A DNA stretch of 53,431 nt from Flavobacterium hibisci. GTDB lineage: Bacteria > Bacteroidota > Bacteroidia > Flavobacteriales > Flavobacteriaceae. Positions within the stretch are counted from its first letter, which is position 1. Every line of letters begins with the position of its first letter. The translations under genes were made by a program, and so were the position numbers. The DNA lies in contig NZ_JAIQDW010000026.1 in assembly GCF_020026925.1 (NCBI RefSeq), forward strand, positions 1 through 53,431, given 5' to 3'. This document shows positions 40,218 through 48,632 of this stretch, one piece after another. A model generated the notes under the pieces. It was not told where the DNA came from. It saw only the letters and a program-made list of their open reading frames with translations, and did no database searches.

Positions 40218-42734
40218 ATGATTAAAGTAATAGTAGTTGGAAACGGGATGGTAGGTTATAAATTCTGTGAAAAATTTATAGCAAAATCGGGACAGGAGAA
40301 TTATCAGATTACCGTATTTGGGGAAGAACCAAGACGTGCTTATGATCGTGTTCACTTAAGTGAATACTTCGGAGGTAAGACGGCTGATGATTTGTCATTG
40401 TCAACAAGTGAATGGTACGCAGATAATAATATTACTTTAAACACTTCTGAATTAGTTACTGATATTAACAGAGAAGAAAAAACAATTCATACGCATTTAG
40501 AAAAAACGCATAAGTACGATTACTTAGTCCTTGCGACTGGTTCTTCTGCTTTCGTGCCGCCAATTGACGGTGTAGAAAAAGAAGGCGTTTTTGTTTACAG
40601 AACCATTGAAGATCTGGATGCAATTATGGCGTATGCTAAAAAAATAAAACAAAAAGGCGCTACTGAAGCTGCAGTTTTAGGGGGAGGTTTATTAGGTCTG
40701 GAAGCTGCAAAAGCAGTTCGTGATTTAGGACTGAATCCTCATGTTGTGGAATTTGCTCCGCGTTTGATGCCAAGACAATTAGACAAAGGTGCCAGTGATA
40801 TGCTGCAGGCAAAAATTGAAGAACTAAATATTGGAATCCATCTTAATAAAGCGACTCAGTATATTGATGGAAAAGAATGCATAACGGGAATGATGTTTGC
40901 CGATGATGAGTTGTTAAAAGTAGACATGTTGGTTATTTCTGCCGGAATCAAACCGCGTGATGAACTGGCCAGAGTTTCGGGACTTGAAGTTGGTTTGCGT
41001 GGCGGAGTTGTGGTAAACAATCAAATGCAAACATCAGATCCTTCTATTTTTGCTATCGGTGAGGTGGCTCTTTACAATCAAAATATTTATGGTCTTGTTG
41101 CTCCTGGTTATGAAATGGCCGATGTTGCTGCAGAGCAAATCTTAAATGGTTCTGGTTCTAAAACCATGAGAGAAACCATCGATATGTCAACGCAATTGAA
41201 ATTGATTGGTGTTGAAGTGGCGAGTTTTGGTGATCCTTTTATCGAAAATGATGAGGTAACCGCTATTATTTATGAAAATAAATTATCCGGAGTTTACAAA
41301 AGAATCAATGTAACTAAAGATTCTAAAACCTTATTAGGCGGAATTTTAGTGGGTGATTCAAGTGATTATAATTCACTTTTCCAGATTTATAACAATGGAA
41401 TGGCCTTGCCGAAAAACCCTGAAGATTTGATTTTAGGCTCAAGAGACGGCTCTGAAAGCTCAGCTGTAGGAGCAATGGATTTGCCTGATACTGCTGTAAT
41501 TTGTTCTTGTGAAAATGTAACTAAAGGCGCCATCTGCTGTTCTATTTTAGATGAAACCTGTTCCAGTTTTTCAGATGTTGTAAAACTGACCAAAGCGACT
41601 TCAGGTTGTGGAGGATGTAAGCCAATGGTTTCTGATTTGGTAAAAGCAGCTCAGAAATCTATGGGTAAAGAAGTAAAAGATGTGATCTGCGAACACTTTA
41701 ACTATACACGTCAGGAGTTGTTTGATTTAGTTAAAATCAATAAATACAATAATTTTTATGATGTAATCGATCATCACGGAAAAGGTGATGGGTGTGAGGT
41801 TTGTAAGCCTGTAATTGCTTCGATTTTCTCAAGTATTTACAACGATACGGCAAATAAACACGTTACGACTCAGGATACAAACGACAGATTTTTGGCGAAC
41901 ATTCAAAGAAATGGAACATATTCTGTGGTGCCAAGAGTTGCGGGTGGAGAAATTACTGCCGAGAAATTAATCGTAATTGGAGAGGTTGCTAAACAATTTG
42001 ATTTATACACCAAAATAACAGGAGCACAACGTGTGGATTTATTTGGTGCACATTTGGATGATCTTCCTAAAATTTGGAAAGTATTAATCGATAATGGTTT
42101 TGAAAGTGGGCATGCCTACGGAAAATCTCTTAGAGCTGTTAAAAGTTGTGTTGGAAATGCGTGGTGCCGTTACGGAATGGATGACAGTGCCGGATTTGCC
42201 ATCGAACTTGAAAACAGATACAAAGGAATTCGTTCTCCTCATAAATTAAAAGGAGGAGTTTCGGCTTGTATTCGTGAATGTGCCGAGGCCCGAGGAAAAG
42301 ATTTTGGTTTAATTGCGGTAGAAGGCGGCTGGAATTTATACATCTGTGGAAACGGTGGTGCTAACCCAAAACATGCAGTTTTACTGGCTGAGCAAATTGA
42401 CAAAGAAACAGTTATTAAATACATGGACCGCTTTTTAATGTACTATATCCGTACTGCTGGTCCGCTAATCAGAACATCAACCTGGCTTGAAAAACTGGAT
42501 GGAGGTTTAGATTATTTAAAAGAAGTAATTATCGAAGACAGTTTAGGTATTTGCGAAACCTTAGAAGCCGAAATGCAGACTTTGGTTAACACATTTGAAT
42601 GCGAATGGAAACAGGCTATTGAGAATCCAAGATTGCTGAAACGTTTCAGTCACTTCGTGAACTCTGATGAAAAAGACGATAATATCGCTTTCGTTCCTTT
42701 AAGAGATCAAAAAATGCCGAAAGCATGGTCATAA
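40218..42734 (+). CDS. nirB: Nitrite reductase [NAD(P)H], large subunit
   Basis: NirB reduces nitrite to ammonium in the cytosol using NAD(P)H for assimilation. The 838-residue protein has an FAD/NAD(P)-binding oxidoreductase module (about 1-310; GNGMVGYKF and VLGGGLLGLEAAK), two BFD-like [2Fe-2S] modules (CSCENVTKG near 430, CGGCKP near 465, and CEHFN...CEVCKP near 490-530), and the siroheme/[4Fe-4S] reductase domain with cluster ligands Cys644, Cys650, Cys684 and Cys688 (CVGNAWC and CIREC). All are intact. It is followed by nirD after a 249-base gap holding long inverted repeats, then DUF4202 and a NarX-like kinase. Confidence 0.95.
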   Translation: MIKVIVVGNGMVGYKFCEKFIAKSGQENYQITVFGEEPRRAYDRVHLSEYFGGKTADDLSLSTSEWYADNNITLNTSELVTDINREEKTIHTHLEKTHKYDYLVLATGSSAFVPPIDGVEKEGVFVYRTIEDLDAIMAYAKKIKQKGATEAAVLGGGLLGLEAAKAVRDLGLNPHVVEFAPRLMPRQLDKGASDMLQAKIEELNIGIHLNKATQYIDGKECITGMMFADDELLKVDMLVISAGIKPRDELARVSGLEVGLRGGVVVNNQMQTSDPSIFAIGEVALYNQNIYGLVAPGYEMADVAAEQILNGSGSKTMRETIDMSTQLKLIGVEVASFGDPFIENDEVTAIIYENKLSGVYKRINVTKDSKTLLGGILVGDSSDYNSLFQIYNNGMALPKNPEDLILGSRDGSESSAVGAMDLPDTAVICSCENVTKGAICCSILDETCSSFSDVVKLTKATSGCGGCKPMVSDLVKAAQKSMGKEVKDVICEHFNYTRQELFDLVKINKYNNFYDVIDHHGKGDGCEVCKPVIASIFSSIYNDTANKHVTTQDTNDRFLANIQRNGTYSVVPRVAGGEITAEKLIVIGEVAKQFDLYTKITGAQRVDLFGAHLDDLPKIWKVLIDNGFESGHAYGKSLRAVKSCVGNAWCRYGMDDSAGFAIELENRYKGIRSPHKLKGGVSACIRECAEARGKDFGLIAVEGGWNLYICGNGGANPKHAVLLAEQIDKETVIKYMDRFLMYYIRTAGPLIRTSTWLEKLDGGLDYLKEVIIEDSLGICETLEAEMQTLVNTFECEWKQAIENPRLLKRFSHFVNSDEKDDNIAFVPLRDQKMPKAWS

Positions 42735-42743
42735 TATTTAATG

Positions 42744-42858
42744 CATAGAAACATAGATTTTATAAACTCAAAAAGACATTTATTATACAAATAGCTATGT
42801 ATCAGAAACCACTTTCTTTTGAGTTCCTTTTCCAATGATTAAAATCTATGTTTCTGTG
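42744..42858. repeat. Long inverted repeat between nirB and nirD
   Basis: Arms CATAGAAACATAGATTTTA (42744-42762) and TAAAATCTATGTTTCTGTG (42840-42858) match at 18 of 19 positions. Inside, AACTCAAAAAG (42765-42775) and CTTTTGAGTT (42816-42825) pair as a second stem. The whole forms a roughly 115-base imperfect hairpin followed by an A-rich stretch (TTAAAAAAAAA). It is probably a mobile palindromic element or a transcript stabiliser at the nirB 3' end. Confidence 0.7.
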
Positions 42859-42900
42859 TGTTAAAAAAAAATTAAAAAACAGAATTAACGTTTGCTGTCC

Positions 42901-42959
42901 TCTTACCCTCTTTTTTACTGCGCCATCAAACTCTCTTGATTGTAAAAAGAGGGATAAGA
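42901..42959. repeat. Second inverted repeat just upstream of nirD
   Basis: TCTTACCCTCTTTTTTAC (42901-42918) and GTAAAAAGAGGGATAAGA (42942-42959) pair over 17 bases with one bulged A on each side. The right arm ends 24 bases before the nirD start codon, so the hairpin would lie in the nirD leader. Confidence 0.6.
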
Positions 42960-42983
42960 ATACAGATTATAAATACAACCAAA

Positions 42984-43361
42984 ATGGAAGAAATTTTAAA
43001 CCAATACGAAACGGTGCATCCAAGCGATGCCAAAATATGGTTCAAAGCCGGTAATGTGAGTGATTTTCCAACTAACCGTGGCGGTTGCATCAAATACAAA
43101 AACAAACAAATTGCCGTTTTTAATTTTGCACGCCGTAACGAATGGTATGCCTGTCAAAATGCCTGTCCGCATAAAATGGAAATGGTATTGTCAAGAGGGA
43201 TGACTGGTTCTACAGATGACATTCCTAAAATTGCGTGTCCAATGCACAAAAAAACGTTTTCATTGATTGATGGTTCCAACCTGAATGGCGATGATTTAAA
43301 AATTGCAACCTATCCGGTTAAAATTGTTGAAGACGAAGTGTTCGTTGGCTTTTTAGATTAA
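42984..43361 (+). CDS. nirD: Nitrite reductase [NAD(P)H], small subunit, Rieske-type
   Basis: The protein has 125 residues from the ATG at 42984 (MEEILNQYE). An in-frame ATG at 42936 lies inside the inverted repeat of the leader, so it is unlikely. The Rieske ligand pattern is complete: CPH (Cys61, His63) and CPMH (Cys85, His88), so it probably carries a [2Fe-2S] cluster, in contrast to E. coli NirD, which lacks these ligands. It pairs with NirB in cytosolic nitrite reduction. Followed after 34 bases by the DUF4202 gene. Confidence 0.92.
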   Translation: MEEILNQYETVHPSDAKIWFKAGNVSDFPTNRGGCIKYKNKQIAVFNFARRNEWYACQNACPHKMEMVLSRGMTGSTDDIPKIACPMHKKTFSLIDGSNLNGDDLKIATYPVKIVEDEVFVGFLD

Positions 43362-43395
43362 TTATGTATATTTGAAAATATATTTTCAATAAAAA

Positions 43396-43980
43396 ATGAG
43401 TACACCATTTCAGAAAGCAAGTGAATGGATTGATGCCGAAAACGCTCAGGATCCAAACATAGAAACAGATCAGAATATTGAATATCCAAAAGAGCTTTTA
43501 TACTCAAACAGGATGTATAAAAAACTGATGCAGTTTTGCCCTGAAGCTTCAGAAGAAGTTCAGATTGCATCAAAAGCACAGCATATCTGCCGATGGAAAG
43601 TTGCCCGCGAATCCTATCCAATGGATCGTGTAGGGTATTTGAGATGGAGAGAAGACCTGAAAAAATTTCATGCCAAAACTACTGCTGAAATTCTGGAAAG
43701 AGCAGGTTATGAGCAAACTTTTATTGATCGTGTTTCGTTTTTAATTGAAAAAAAATTACTTAAAAAAGATGCTGAAACCCAATTGCTGGAAGATGTAATT
43801 TGTCTGGTATTCTTAGATTATTATTTAGAGCCGTTTGTTGAAAAGCACGATGATGAAAAACTAAAAAATATCATCAAAAAAACCTGGGATAAAATGTCTG
43901 AAAAAGGACATCAGGAAGCCTTGAAAATCAACTACTCCGAAGAAAACTTAAATTTGATAAAAGCATCTTTAGGATTATAA
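43396..43980 (+). CDS. DUF4202 domain-containing protein
   Basis: The protein has 194 residues, cytosolic, helical and rich in Glu/Lys. It has FQKASEWIDAENAQDPN near the start, and SKAQHICRWKVARESYPMDRVGYLRWRE in the middle, the most conserved part of the DUF4202 family (His/Arg/Trp-rich). DUF4202 genes are commonly found beside assimilatory nitrite reductase in several phyla. The spacing of 34 bases after nirD supports one transcript. Its role is unknown; regulation or maturation of the reductase are guesses. The family call rests on these motifs and on context. Confidence 0.85.
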   Translation: MSTPFQKASEWIDAENAQDPNIETDQNIEYPKELLYSNRMYKKLMQFCPEASEEVQIASKAQHICRWKVARESYPMDRVGYLRWREDLKKFHAKTTAEILERAGYEQTFIDRVSFLIEKKLLKKDAETQLLEDVICLVFLDYYLEPFVEKHDDEKLKNIIKKTWDKMSEKGHQEALKINYSEENLNLIKASLGL

Positions 43981-44044
43981 TCTGATTTTATGAAATGAGC
44001 GGAAGCAAATTCTATTTTCCGCTATAAACAAATATGATCTTCGA

Positions 44045-45865
44045 ATGAAAAAAGGCAATCACGAAGTTGCAGAGAAAATTACATTCAAAAATTTACGTCG
44101 TTTGTATTTTTTTGCACTCTGGACTATTGCTATAACCATCATTTTAAGTCAGCTTTTAATTCAGTACAACTTAAAACAACAGCTCAGCGATTCTAAAATT
44201 ATCAATATTTCGGGAAAGCAAAGAATGCTGAGTCAAAGGATTACCAAAGAAGTCTTAATTTTAAATTTCGTTTCTGATACTTCCCCAAAGAAAGAAATTG
44301 CACATGTCCGAAATGTTTTAGCACTTTGGAAAACCAATCAGAGTGCATTAGAAAATGGCAGTGACAGCCTTGCTTTTCCTAAAGAAAAAAGTGAAGCCCT
44401 GTCTAAGTTATATGCAGAAATAAAACCGAGCTTCAATACTATAGTGGAATCGGTGAATCTGTTTCTTTTAAATCTGGAACAAAAAAAGAACAGCTACGAT
44501 AACCAAAAACTGGTACAGGAAATTCTAAAAAACGAAGGAATCTTTCTTTCGAAAATGAATGAAATTGTAACCCAATACGATAAAGAAGCACATGAAAAAG
44601 TAACAGAACAGCGCAAAACGGAATATTGGATTTTCGGGTTTACATTGCTGGTACTGATTCTGGAATTCTTTTTTATCTTTAAGCCTACCAATAAAAAAAT
44701 TGAAAAACTCATAGCTAAACTTTTAGCTTCTGAAAAGAAGGCCTTAAAACTGGCTTATGACACCGAAATCATCAGTGAAATAAAAGAAAACTCTGTAAAA
44801 GAACTGAAATCGCTGAATTATGCGATGGAAAATACCCTTCTTTATTGCCGTATTGCACCCGACGGCTCTATCATTCACGTAGGTGAAAAATTTGCCAAAC
44901 TTTTAAATTATACCAAATTTTCTTCGAATAAAACTTTTTCACAGATTTTAACGACTGATGAAAAAGAACAGCGCAATATAGACCGTATTGTTTTTGAGAA
45001 ACAAAGAAGCGGCTGGCAGGGCGAAATCAAAATTCATAATAGGGAAGATCAGACGATCTGGCTGGATTTATCCATGGTTCCGGTAATGATTAAAAAGGAT
45101 GAACTGGAACTTTTGATTGTTTGTTTCAATATTACCGAACGTAAAAAAGCACAGCGCGAAGTAGAGCGTCTGAATATTGAAAACAGTACCGAAAAAATCA
45201 ATCAGCAAAAGATTATTTCGAGCAAAATTGTCGAAAATCAGGAAAACGAACAAAACCGAATTGCCAAGGAAATTCATGACGGAATAGGGCAGATGCTGAC
45301 GGGATTAAAGTTTAGCCTCGAAAGTATTAATCTGGATGATAAGGAAAAATCTGCTCAGAAAATTGAATACCTGAAAAAATTATCACTCGATATTATAAAA
45401 GGGGTACGAACGGCAACTTTTAATTTGATGCCACCCGAATTAAGTGACCACGGAATCGTTTCTTCAATCGCAAAACTCACGCAGGAACTTTCAAAGCTAA
45501 CAGGAAAAGAAATTCTTTTTTACAATAAAACCGATTTTGACCAGCGCTTAGATTCCTTGATTGAAATCAATATTTATCGCCTGACTCAGGAAGCGATCAA
45601 TAATGCGATAAAATATGCAGAATCAACCCACATCATTGTCCAGCTTTCTCACAGTGAAACTTTATTAAGCATTATCATTGACGATAACGGAAAAGGCTTT
45701 GACAAGACAGCGGTTGAAAAAAAGCGAAACAGCGAATCCGGAATGGGATTATTGTTTATGAACGAAAGGATTCAGTATATCAATGGACGTGTGTTTATAA
45801 ACTCCATTCCTGGAGAAGGAACCAGGATTACGTTTAATATTCCGATTTCTAAATTAGAAAATTAG
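44045..45865 (+). CDS. NarX-like sensor histidine kinase (PilJ-type sensor, PAS, HisKA_3)
   Basis: Domains in order: TM1 (about residues 20-40); periplasmic PilJ/NarX-type helical sensor domain (42-190) with the P-box-like motif IINISGKQRMLSQR (Arg60 and Arg65 at the spacing of the nitrate-binding Arg pair of NarX); TM2 (193-213); a helical linker; a PAS domain (260-365); a HisKA_3 dimerisation domain with the phospho-acceptor His411 (KEIHDGIGQ); a HATPase_c domain with NIYRLTQEAINNAIKYA, DDNGKGFD and GMGLLFMNERIQYI. HisKA_3 kinases normally signal to NarL/LuxR-type response regulators. None is adjacent, so the partner is elsewhere. Position after nirBD-DUF4202 suggests it senses nitrate or nitrite. 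Confidence 0.88.
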   Translation: MKKGNHEVAEKITFKNLRRLYFFALWTIAITIILSQLLIQYNLKQQLSDSKIINISGKQRMLSQRITKEVLILNFVSDTSPKKEIAHVRNVLALWKTNQSALENGSDSLAFPKEKSEALSKLYAEIKPSFNTIVESVNLFLLNLEQKKNSYDNQKLVQEILKNEGIFLSKMNEIVTQYDKEAHEKVTEQRKTEYWIFGFTLLVLILEFFFIFKPTNKKIEKLIAKLLASEKKALKLAYDTEIISEIKENSVKELKSLNYAMENTLLYCRIAPDGSIIHVGEKFAKLLNYTKFSSNKTFSQILTTDEKEQRNIDRIVFEKQRSGWQGEIKIHNREDQTIWLDLSMVPVMIKKDELELLIVCFNITERKKAQREVERLNIENSTEKINQQKIISSKIVENQENEQNRIAKEIHDGIGQMLTGLKFSLESINLDDKEKSAQKIEYLKKLSLDIIKGVRTATFNLMPPELSDHGIVSSIAKLTQELSKLTGKEILFYNKTDFDQRLDSLIEINIYRLTQEAINNAIKYAESTHIIVQLSHSETLLSIIIDDNGKGFDKTAVEKKRNSESGMGLLFMNERIQYINGRVFINSIPGEGTRITFNIPISKLEN

Positions 45866-45909
45866 AAAATTTGGAAATGTGTCAATTATAAAAATTAATT
45901 TTTTATTTT

Positions 45910-46040
45910 GGCGTGACCACAAGGGTCGGGCTATCCGTTTCAAGTCCTCGCACTTCCTTCGTCAGGCTCCGGGCTTTCCACTTCAAATAAATTCACTGAA
46001 CTCCGATTAAAATAAAATTTAGTGAAGTAATCCCTCACGC
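45910..46040 (-). repeat. Dispersed hairpin repeat, copy E (minus orientation)
   Basis: On the minus strand it starts GCGTGAGGGATTACTTCACT and ends AACGGATAGCCCGACC followed by TTGTGGTCACGCC. GGCGTGA and TCACGC at the two ends pair as the outer stem. The edge words GAGGGAT and GGATAGCCCG are shared with copies C and D. The middle is longer than in other copies and includes an apparent insertion (GTGGAAAGCCCGGAGCCTG on the minus strand). Confidence 0.6.
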
Positions 46041-46102
46041 AAACGGGTTAACGAGAATTTTTCGCTCAACAACAGATTTATTCACATTCAACTTTCCACA
46101 AT

Positions 46103-46207
46103 TTTGTCATTTCGAGGAACGAGAAATCACACTCGGGATTCCGCAAAGTAAATCCCAATCTTTTTCGAGTTCCTAGTGTGATTTCTCCCTTCGGTCGAAA
46201 TGACAAA
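46103..46207. repeat. MITE-like palindromic element, copy 1
   Basis: TTTGTCATTTCGA (46103-46115) and TCGAAATGACAAA (46195-46207) are perfect 13-base terminal inverted repeats. Inside, GAGAAATCACAC (46121-46132) and GTGTGATTTCTC (46176-46187) are perfect 12-base arms. GGGATT and AATCCC pair further in. The 105-base element has no coding sequence. It is the same family as the element at 19463. I see no flanking target duplication by eye. Confidence 0.75.
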
Positions 46208-46367
46208 CTTTGTGATTCGTAACTAAAAAATCCAATTTAAATCGACAAATCCGTCGAATCTGCAACTCGAGCGAAAGCGAAAAAACGAAGTGAATCTGCG
46301 AGAAAACTCTTTACGCACCTTTTTTTAATTAAAAACAAAACTTTGCGTGCTTCGCGTAAATCTTGGC

Positions 46368-46454
46368 GAACTTTGCGGTTAAAATACATATTTTGTAGAC
46401 GTATGGCAGTGCGCCTCTATATTCAAACACGTTAATAGAACTTTGCGGTTAAAA
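46368..46454 (+). repeat. 17-base direct repeat upstream of purT
   Basis: GAACTTTGCGGTTAAAA occurs exactly at 46368-46384 and 46438-46454, 70 bases apart. The second copy lies 45 bases before the purT start. The sequence left of the first copy (CTTTGCGTGCTTCGCGTAA) has a similar word. It looks like a dispersed-repeat fragment rather than an operator. Confidence 0.6.
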
Positions 46455-46499
46455 ACATTTTTCCCTACTTTTACTTCTCCAACATTACAACACTCCAAA

Positions 46500-47660
46500 A
46501 TGAAAATTTTACTCCTCGGTTCAGGTGAATTAGGCAAAGAATTTGTCATTGCAGCACAACGAATCGGACAAACCATAATTGCAGTTGATAGTTACGAAAA
46601 TGCACCAGCCATGCAGGTTGCTCACGGTTTTGAAGTCATCAACATGCTCGATGGCGAAGCCCTTGACCGAATCGTAGCCAAACACAATCCAGATTTCATT
46701 GTTCCCGAAATAGAAGCCATTCGTACCGAACGTTTTTACGATTACGAAAAACAAGGTATTACCGTTGTTCCTTCAGCGAAAGCGGCCAACTTTACCATGA
46801 ATCGTAAAGCAATCCGTGATTTGGCAGTAAAGGAATTAGGTTTAAAAACAGCCCAGTATCAATACGCCACTTCGGCAGAAGAATTACAAAAAGCAGTTCA
46901 GCAAGTCGGAATTCCTTGTGTGGTAAAACCATTAATGTCTTCATCAGGAAAAGGACAATCAACAATTAAAACTCAGGAAGATATTTTAAAAGCCTGGGAA
47001 TATGCTGTTGCAGGTTCCCGTGGTGATGTAATAGAAGTGATTGTTGAGGCATTTGTAGATTTCCATTCGGAGATTACGCTTTTAACGATTACTCAAAATA
47101 ATAATCCAACTTTATTTTGTGCTCCAATTGGCCACCGACAGGAAAGAGGCGATTATCAGGAAAGCTGGCAGCCGGCTTTGGTTTCAGAAAAAGATTTGTA
47201 CGAAGCGCAGGATATGGCAGAAAAAATTACCGAAGCGCTTGGTGGCGCCGGACTTTTTGGTGTTGAATTTTTCCTGACTAACGAAGGCGTTTATTTCTCT
47301 GAACTTTCACCGCGTCCGCACGATACCGGAATGGTAACTTTAGCCGGAACGCAGAATTTCAACGAATTCGAATTGCATTTACGGGCAATTTTAAGCCTTC
47401 CTATTTTCGAAATTACTTTAGAGAAGGCCGGAGCAAGTGCCGTGATTTTGGCTTCAGAAAATTCTGCAAATCCAACATTTACCGGAATCGAAAAAGTAGC
47501 AGCTTTACCTAAAACTGATTTCAGGATTTTTGGCAAACCAACTTCAAGACCTTACCGAAGAATGGGGGTCGTTTTAAGTCATGATTCGCTTTCGACTCCA
47601 ATCAATGAAATAACGGAACGCGCCAAAGAAACGGCGAAATTAATAACTGTAAATTCTTAA
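46500..47660 (+). CDS. purT: Formate-dependent phosphoribosylglycinamide formyltransferase
   Basis: PurT makes formyl-GAR from GAR, formate and ATP, an alternative to folate-dependent PurN in purine synthesis. The start is the ATG at 46500 (MKILLLGSGELGKEFVIAAQ), giving 386 residues like E. coli PurT (392). An in-frame TTG extension to 46443 lies in the repeat and is rejected. ATP-grasp landmarks: PCVVKPLMSSSGKGQSTI, EVIVEAFVDFHSEITLLT, GLFGVEFFLTNEGVYFSELSPRPHDTGMVTL and GASAVILASEN. It is followed by DUF6370 after 2 bases, so it heads a small operon. Confidence 0.95.
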   Translation: MKILLLGSGELGKEFVIAAQRIGQTIIAVDSYENAPAMQVAHGFEVINMLDGEALDRIVAKHNPDFIVPEIEAIRTERFYDYEKQGITVVPSAKAANFTMNRKAIRDLAVKELGLKTAQYQYATSAEELQKAVQQVGIPCVVKPLMSSSGKGQSTIKTQEDILKAWEYAVAGSRGDVIEVIVEAFVDFHSEITLLTITQNNNPTLFCAPIGHRQERGDYQESWQPALVSEKDLYEAQDMAEKITEALGGAGLFGVEFFLTNEGVYFSELSPRPHDTGMVTLAGTQNFNEFELHLRAILSLPIFEITLEKAGASAVILASENSANPTFTGIEKVAALPKTDFRIFGKPTSRPYRRMGVVLSHDSLSTPINEITERAKETAKLITVNS

Positions 47661-47662
47661 CT

Positions 47663-47983
47663 ATGAAAAATATTTTATTAGCGACTTTCCTATTTATTGG
47701 AATCGCAGTTCAGGCTCAAAGCAAAAAGAAATTTGATAAACCAACAATCGTGGAAGCTTCCTGCGGAGAATGCCAATTCGGAATGAAAGGTAAAAGCTGT
47801 GATTTAGCCGTTCGCATTGACGGGAAAAGCTATTTTGTAGACGGAACAACCATTCATGATCACGGAGATGCTCACGCTGAAAAAGGCTTTTGTAATGCCA
47901 TCAGCAAAGCTTTAGTTACCGGAGAAATCGTGAACAATAGATTCAAAGCAACTTCATTTAAACTAATAGAGGAAAAAAAATAA
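47663..47983 (+). CDS. DUF6370 family exported protein
   Basis: The protein has 106 residues with a signal peptide (MKNILLATFLFIGIAVQAQ). The mature part has a Cys/His-rich core: EASCGECQFGMKGKSCDLAVRI, YFVDGTTIHDHGDAHAEKGFCN. The spacing of CxxC, Cys, HDHGDAH and Cys suggests a metal- or disulfide-bearing periplasmic protein, classed as DUF6370. It lies 2 bases after purT, and its last base overlaps the start of the Crp/Fnr regulator (TAATG), so the three are likely one transcript. The function is unknown. Confidence 0.8.
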   Translation: MKNILLATFLFIGIAVQAQSKKKFDKPTIVEASCGECQFGMKGKSCDLAVRIDGKSYFVDGTTIHDHGDAHAEKGFCNAISKALVTGEIVNNRFKATSFKLIEEKK

Positions 47984-48558
47984 TGACATTGATTCTTGAA
48001 AATATTGACAAACATGTTTCGCTGACTCCGGAAGAACAGACACTTTTTCTGTCCAAATTAGAAACGAACACTTACAAAGCCAAAACGATTTTATTAAACG
48101 CCGGCGAGGTCTGCAAACATTCGTATTTTGTCAATTCGGGAATTTTAAGAAGTTTCAATATCAACGATAATATTGTAGAACACGTCCTTTCTTTCGCCTG
48201 CGAAGGCTGGTGGATGAGTGATATGTACAGTTATTTTTCGCAAAAACCGGGACAGCTTTTTATTGAAGTTCTGGAGGAAGCCGAGGTTGTTTCGTTATCC
48301 AAAGAAAATCAGGAACAATTGTATCTTGAAATTCCGAAGCTGGAACGTTATTTCAGGATTTTAATTGAAAACTCATTAGTTGCCAATCAGCAGCGATTGA
48401 TGGACAATTTAAGCTTGCCTGCCGAAGAACGCTTCGAGAAATTCTGTGCTAAATACGGCACTCTGGTGCATAAAGTGCCTCAAAAACAAATCGCTTCGTT
48501 TATTGGTGTGACTCCCGAGTTTTTCAGTAAAATGAAAGCGAGGCTTTTAAAGAAGTAA
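47983..48558 (+). CDS. Crp/Fnr-family transcriptional regulator
   Basis: The protein has 191 residues. An N-terminal cyclic-nucleotide-binding-like beta roll (about 15-125; AKTILLNAGEVCKHSYFVNSGILRSF) is followed by a C-terminal region (about 140-191) with a short helix-turn-helix (KVPQKQIASFIGVTPEFFSKMKARLLKK). It lacks the four-Cys iron-sulfur pattern of Fnr, so oxygen sensing by that means is unlikely. The ATG overlaps the last base of the DUF6370 stop codon. This group of small Crp-like regulators is very common in Bacteroidota; the ligand and targets are unknown. A role in controlling DUF6370 is possible. Confidence 0.87.
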   Translation: MTLILENIDKHVSLTPEEQTLFLSKLETNTYKAKTILLNAGEVCKHSYFVNSGILRSFNINDNIVEHVLSFACEGWWMSDMYSYFSQKPGQLFIEVLEEAEVVSLSKENQEQLYLEIPKLERYFRILIENSLVANQQRLMDNLSLPAEERFEKFCAKYGTLVHKVPQKQIASFIGVTPEFFSKMKARLLKK

Positions 48559-48632
48559 AAAAGTTTTACCATTCAGTTTATTAAGTTTCATAAAGATTTA
48601 AAATTTAATTTTTCTAGTAAATTAGAAACAAG

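Larger units (their letters stand above)
45866..46499. other. 634-base repeat-rich intergenic region
   Basis: This gap between the sensor kinase and purT contains no gene. It is filled by the hairpin repeat copy E (45910-46040), a MITE-like palindrome (46103-46207), a stretch with repeated CGAATCTGC/GAAGTGAATCTGCGAG words (46250-46305) and a direct repeat of a 17-base word before purT. I see no open reading frame with codon use like its neighbours. Confidence 0.65.
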
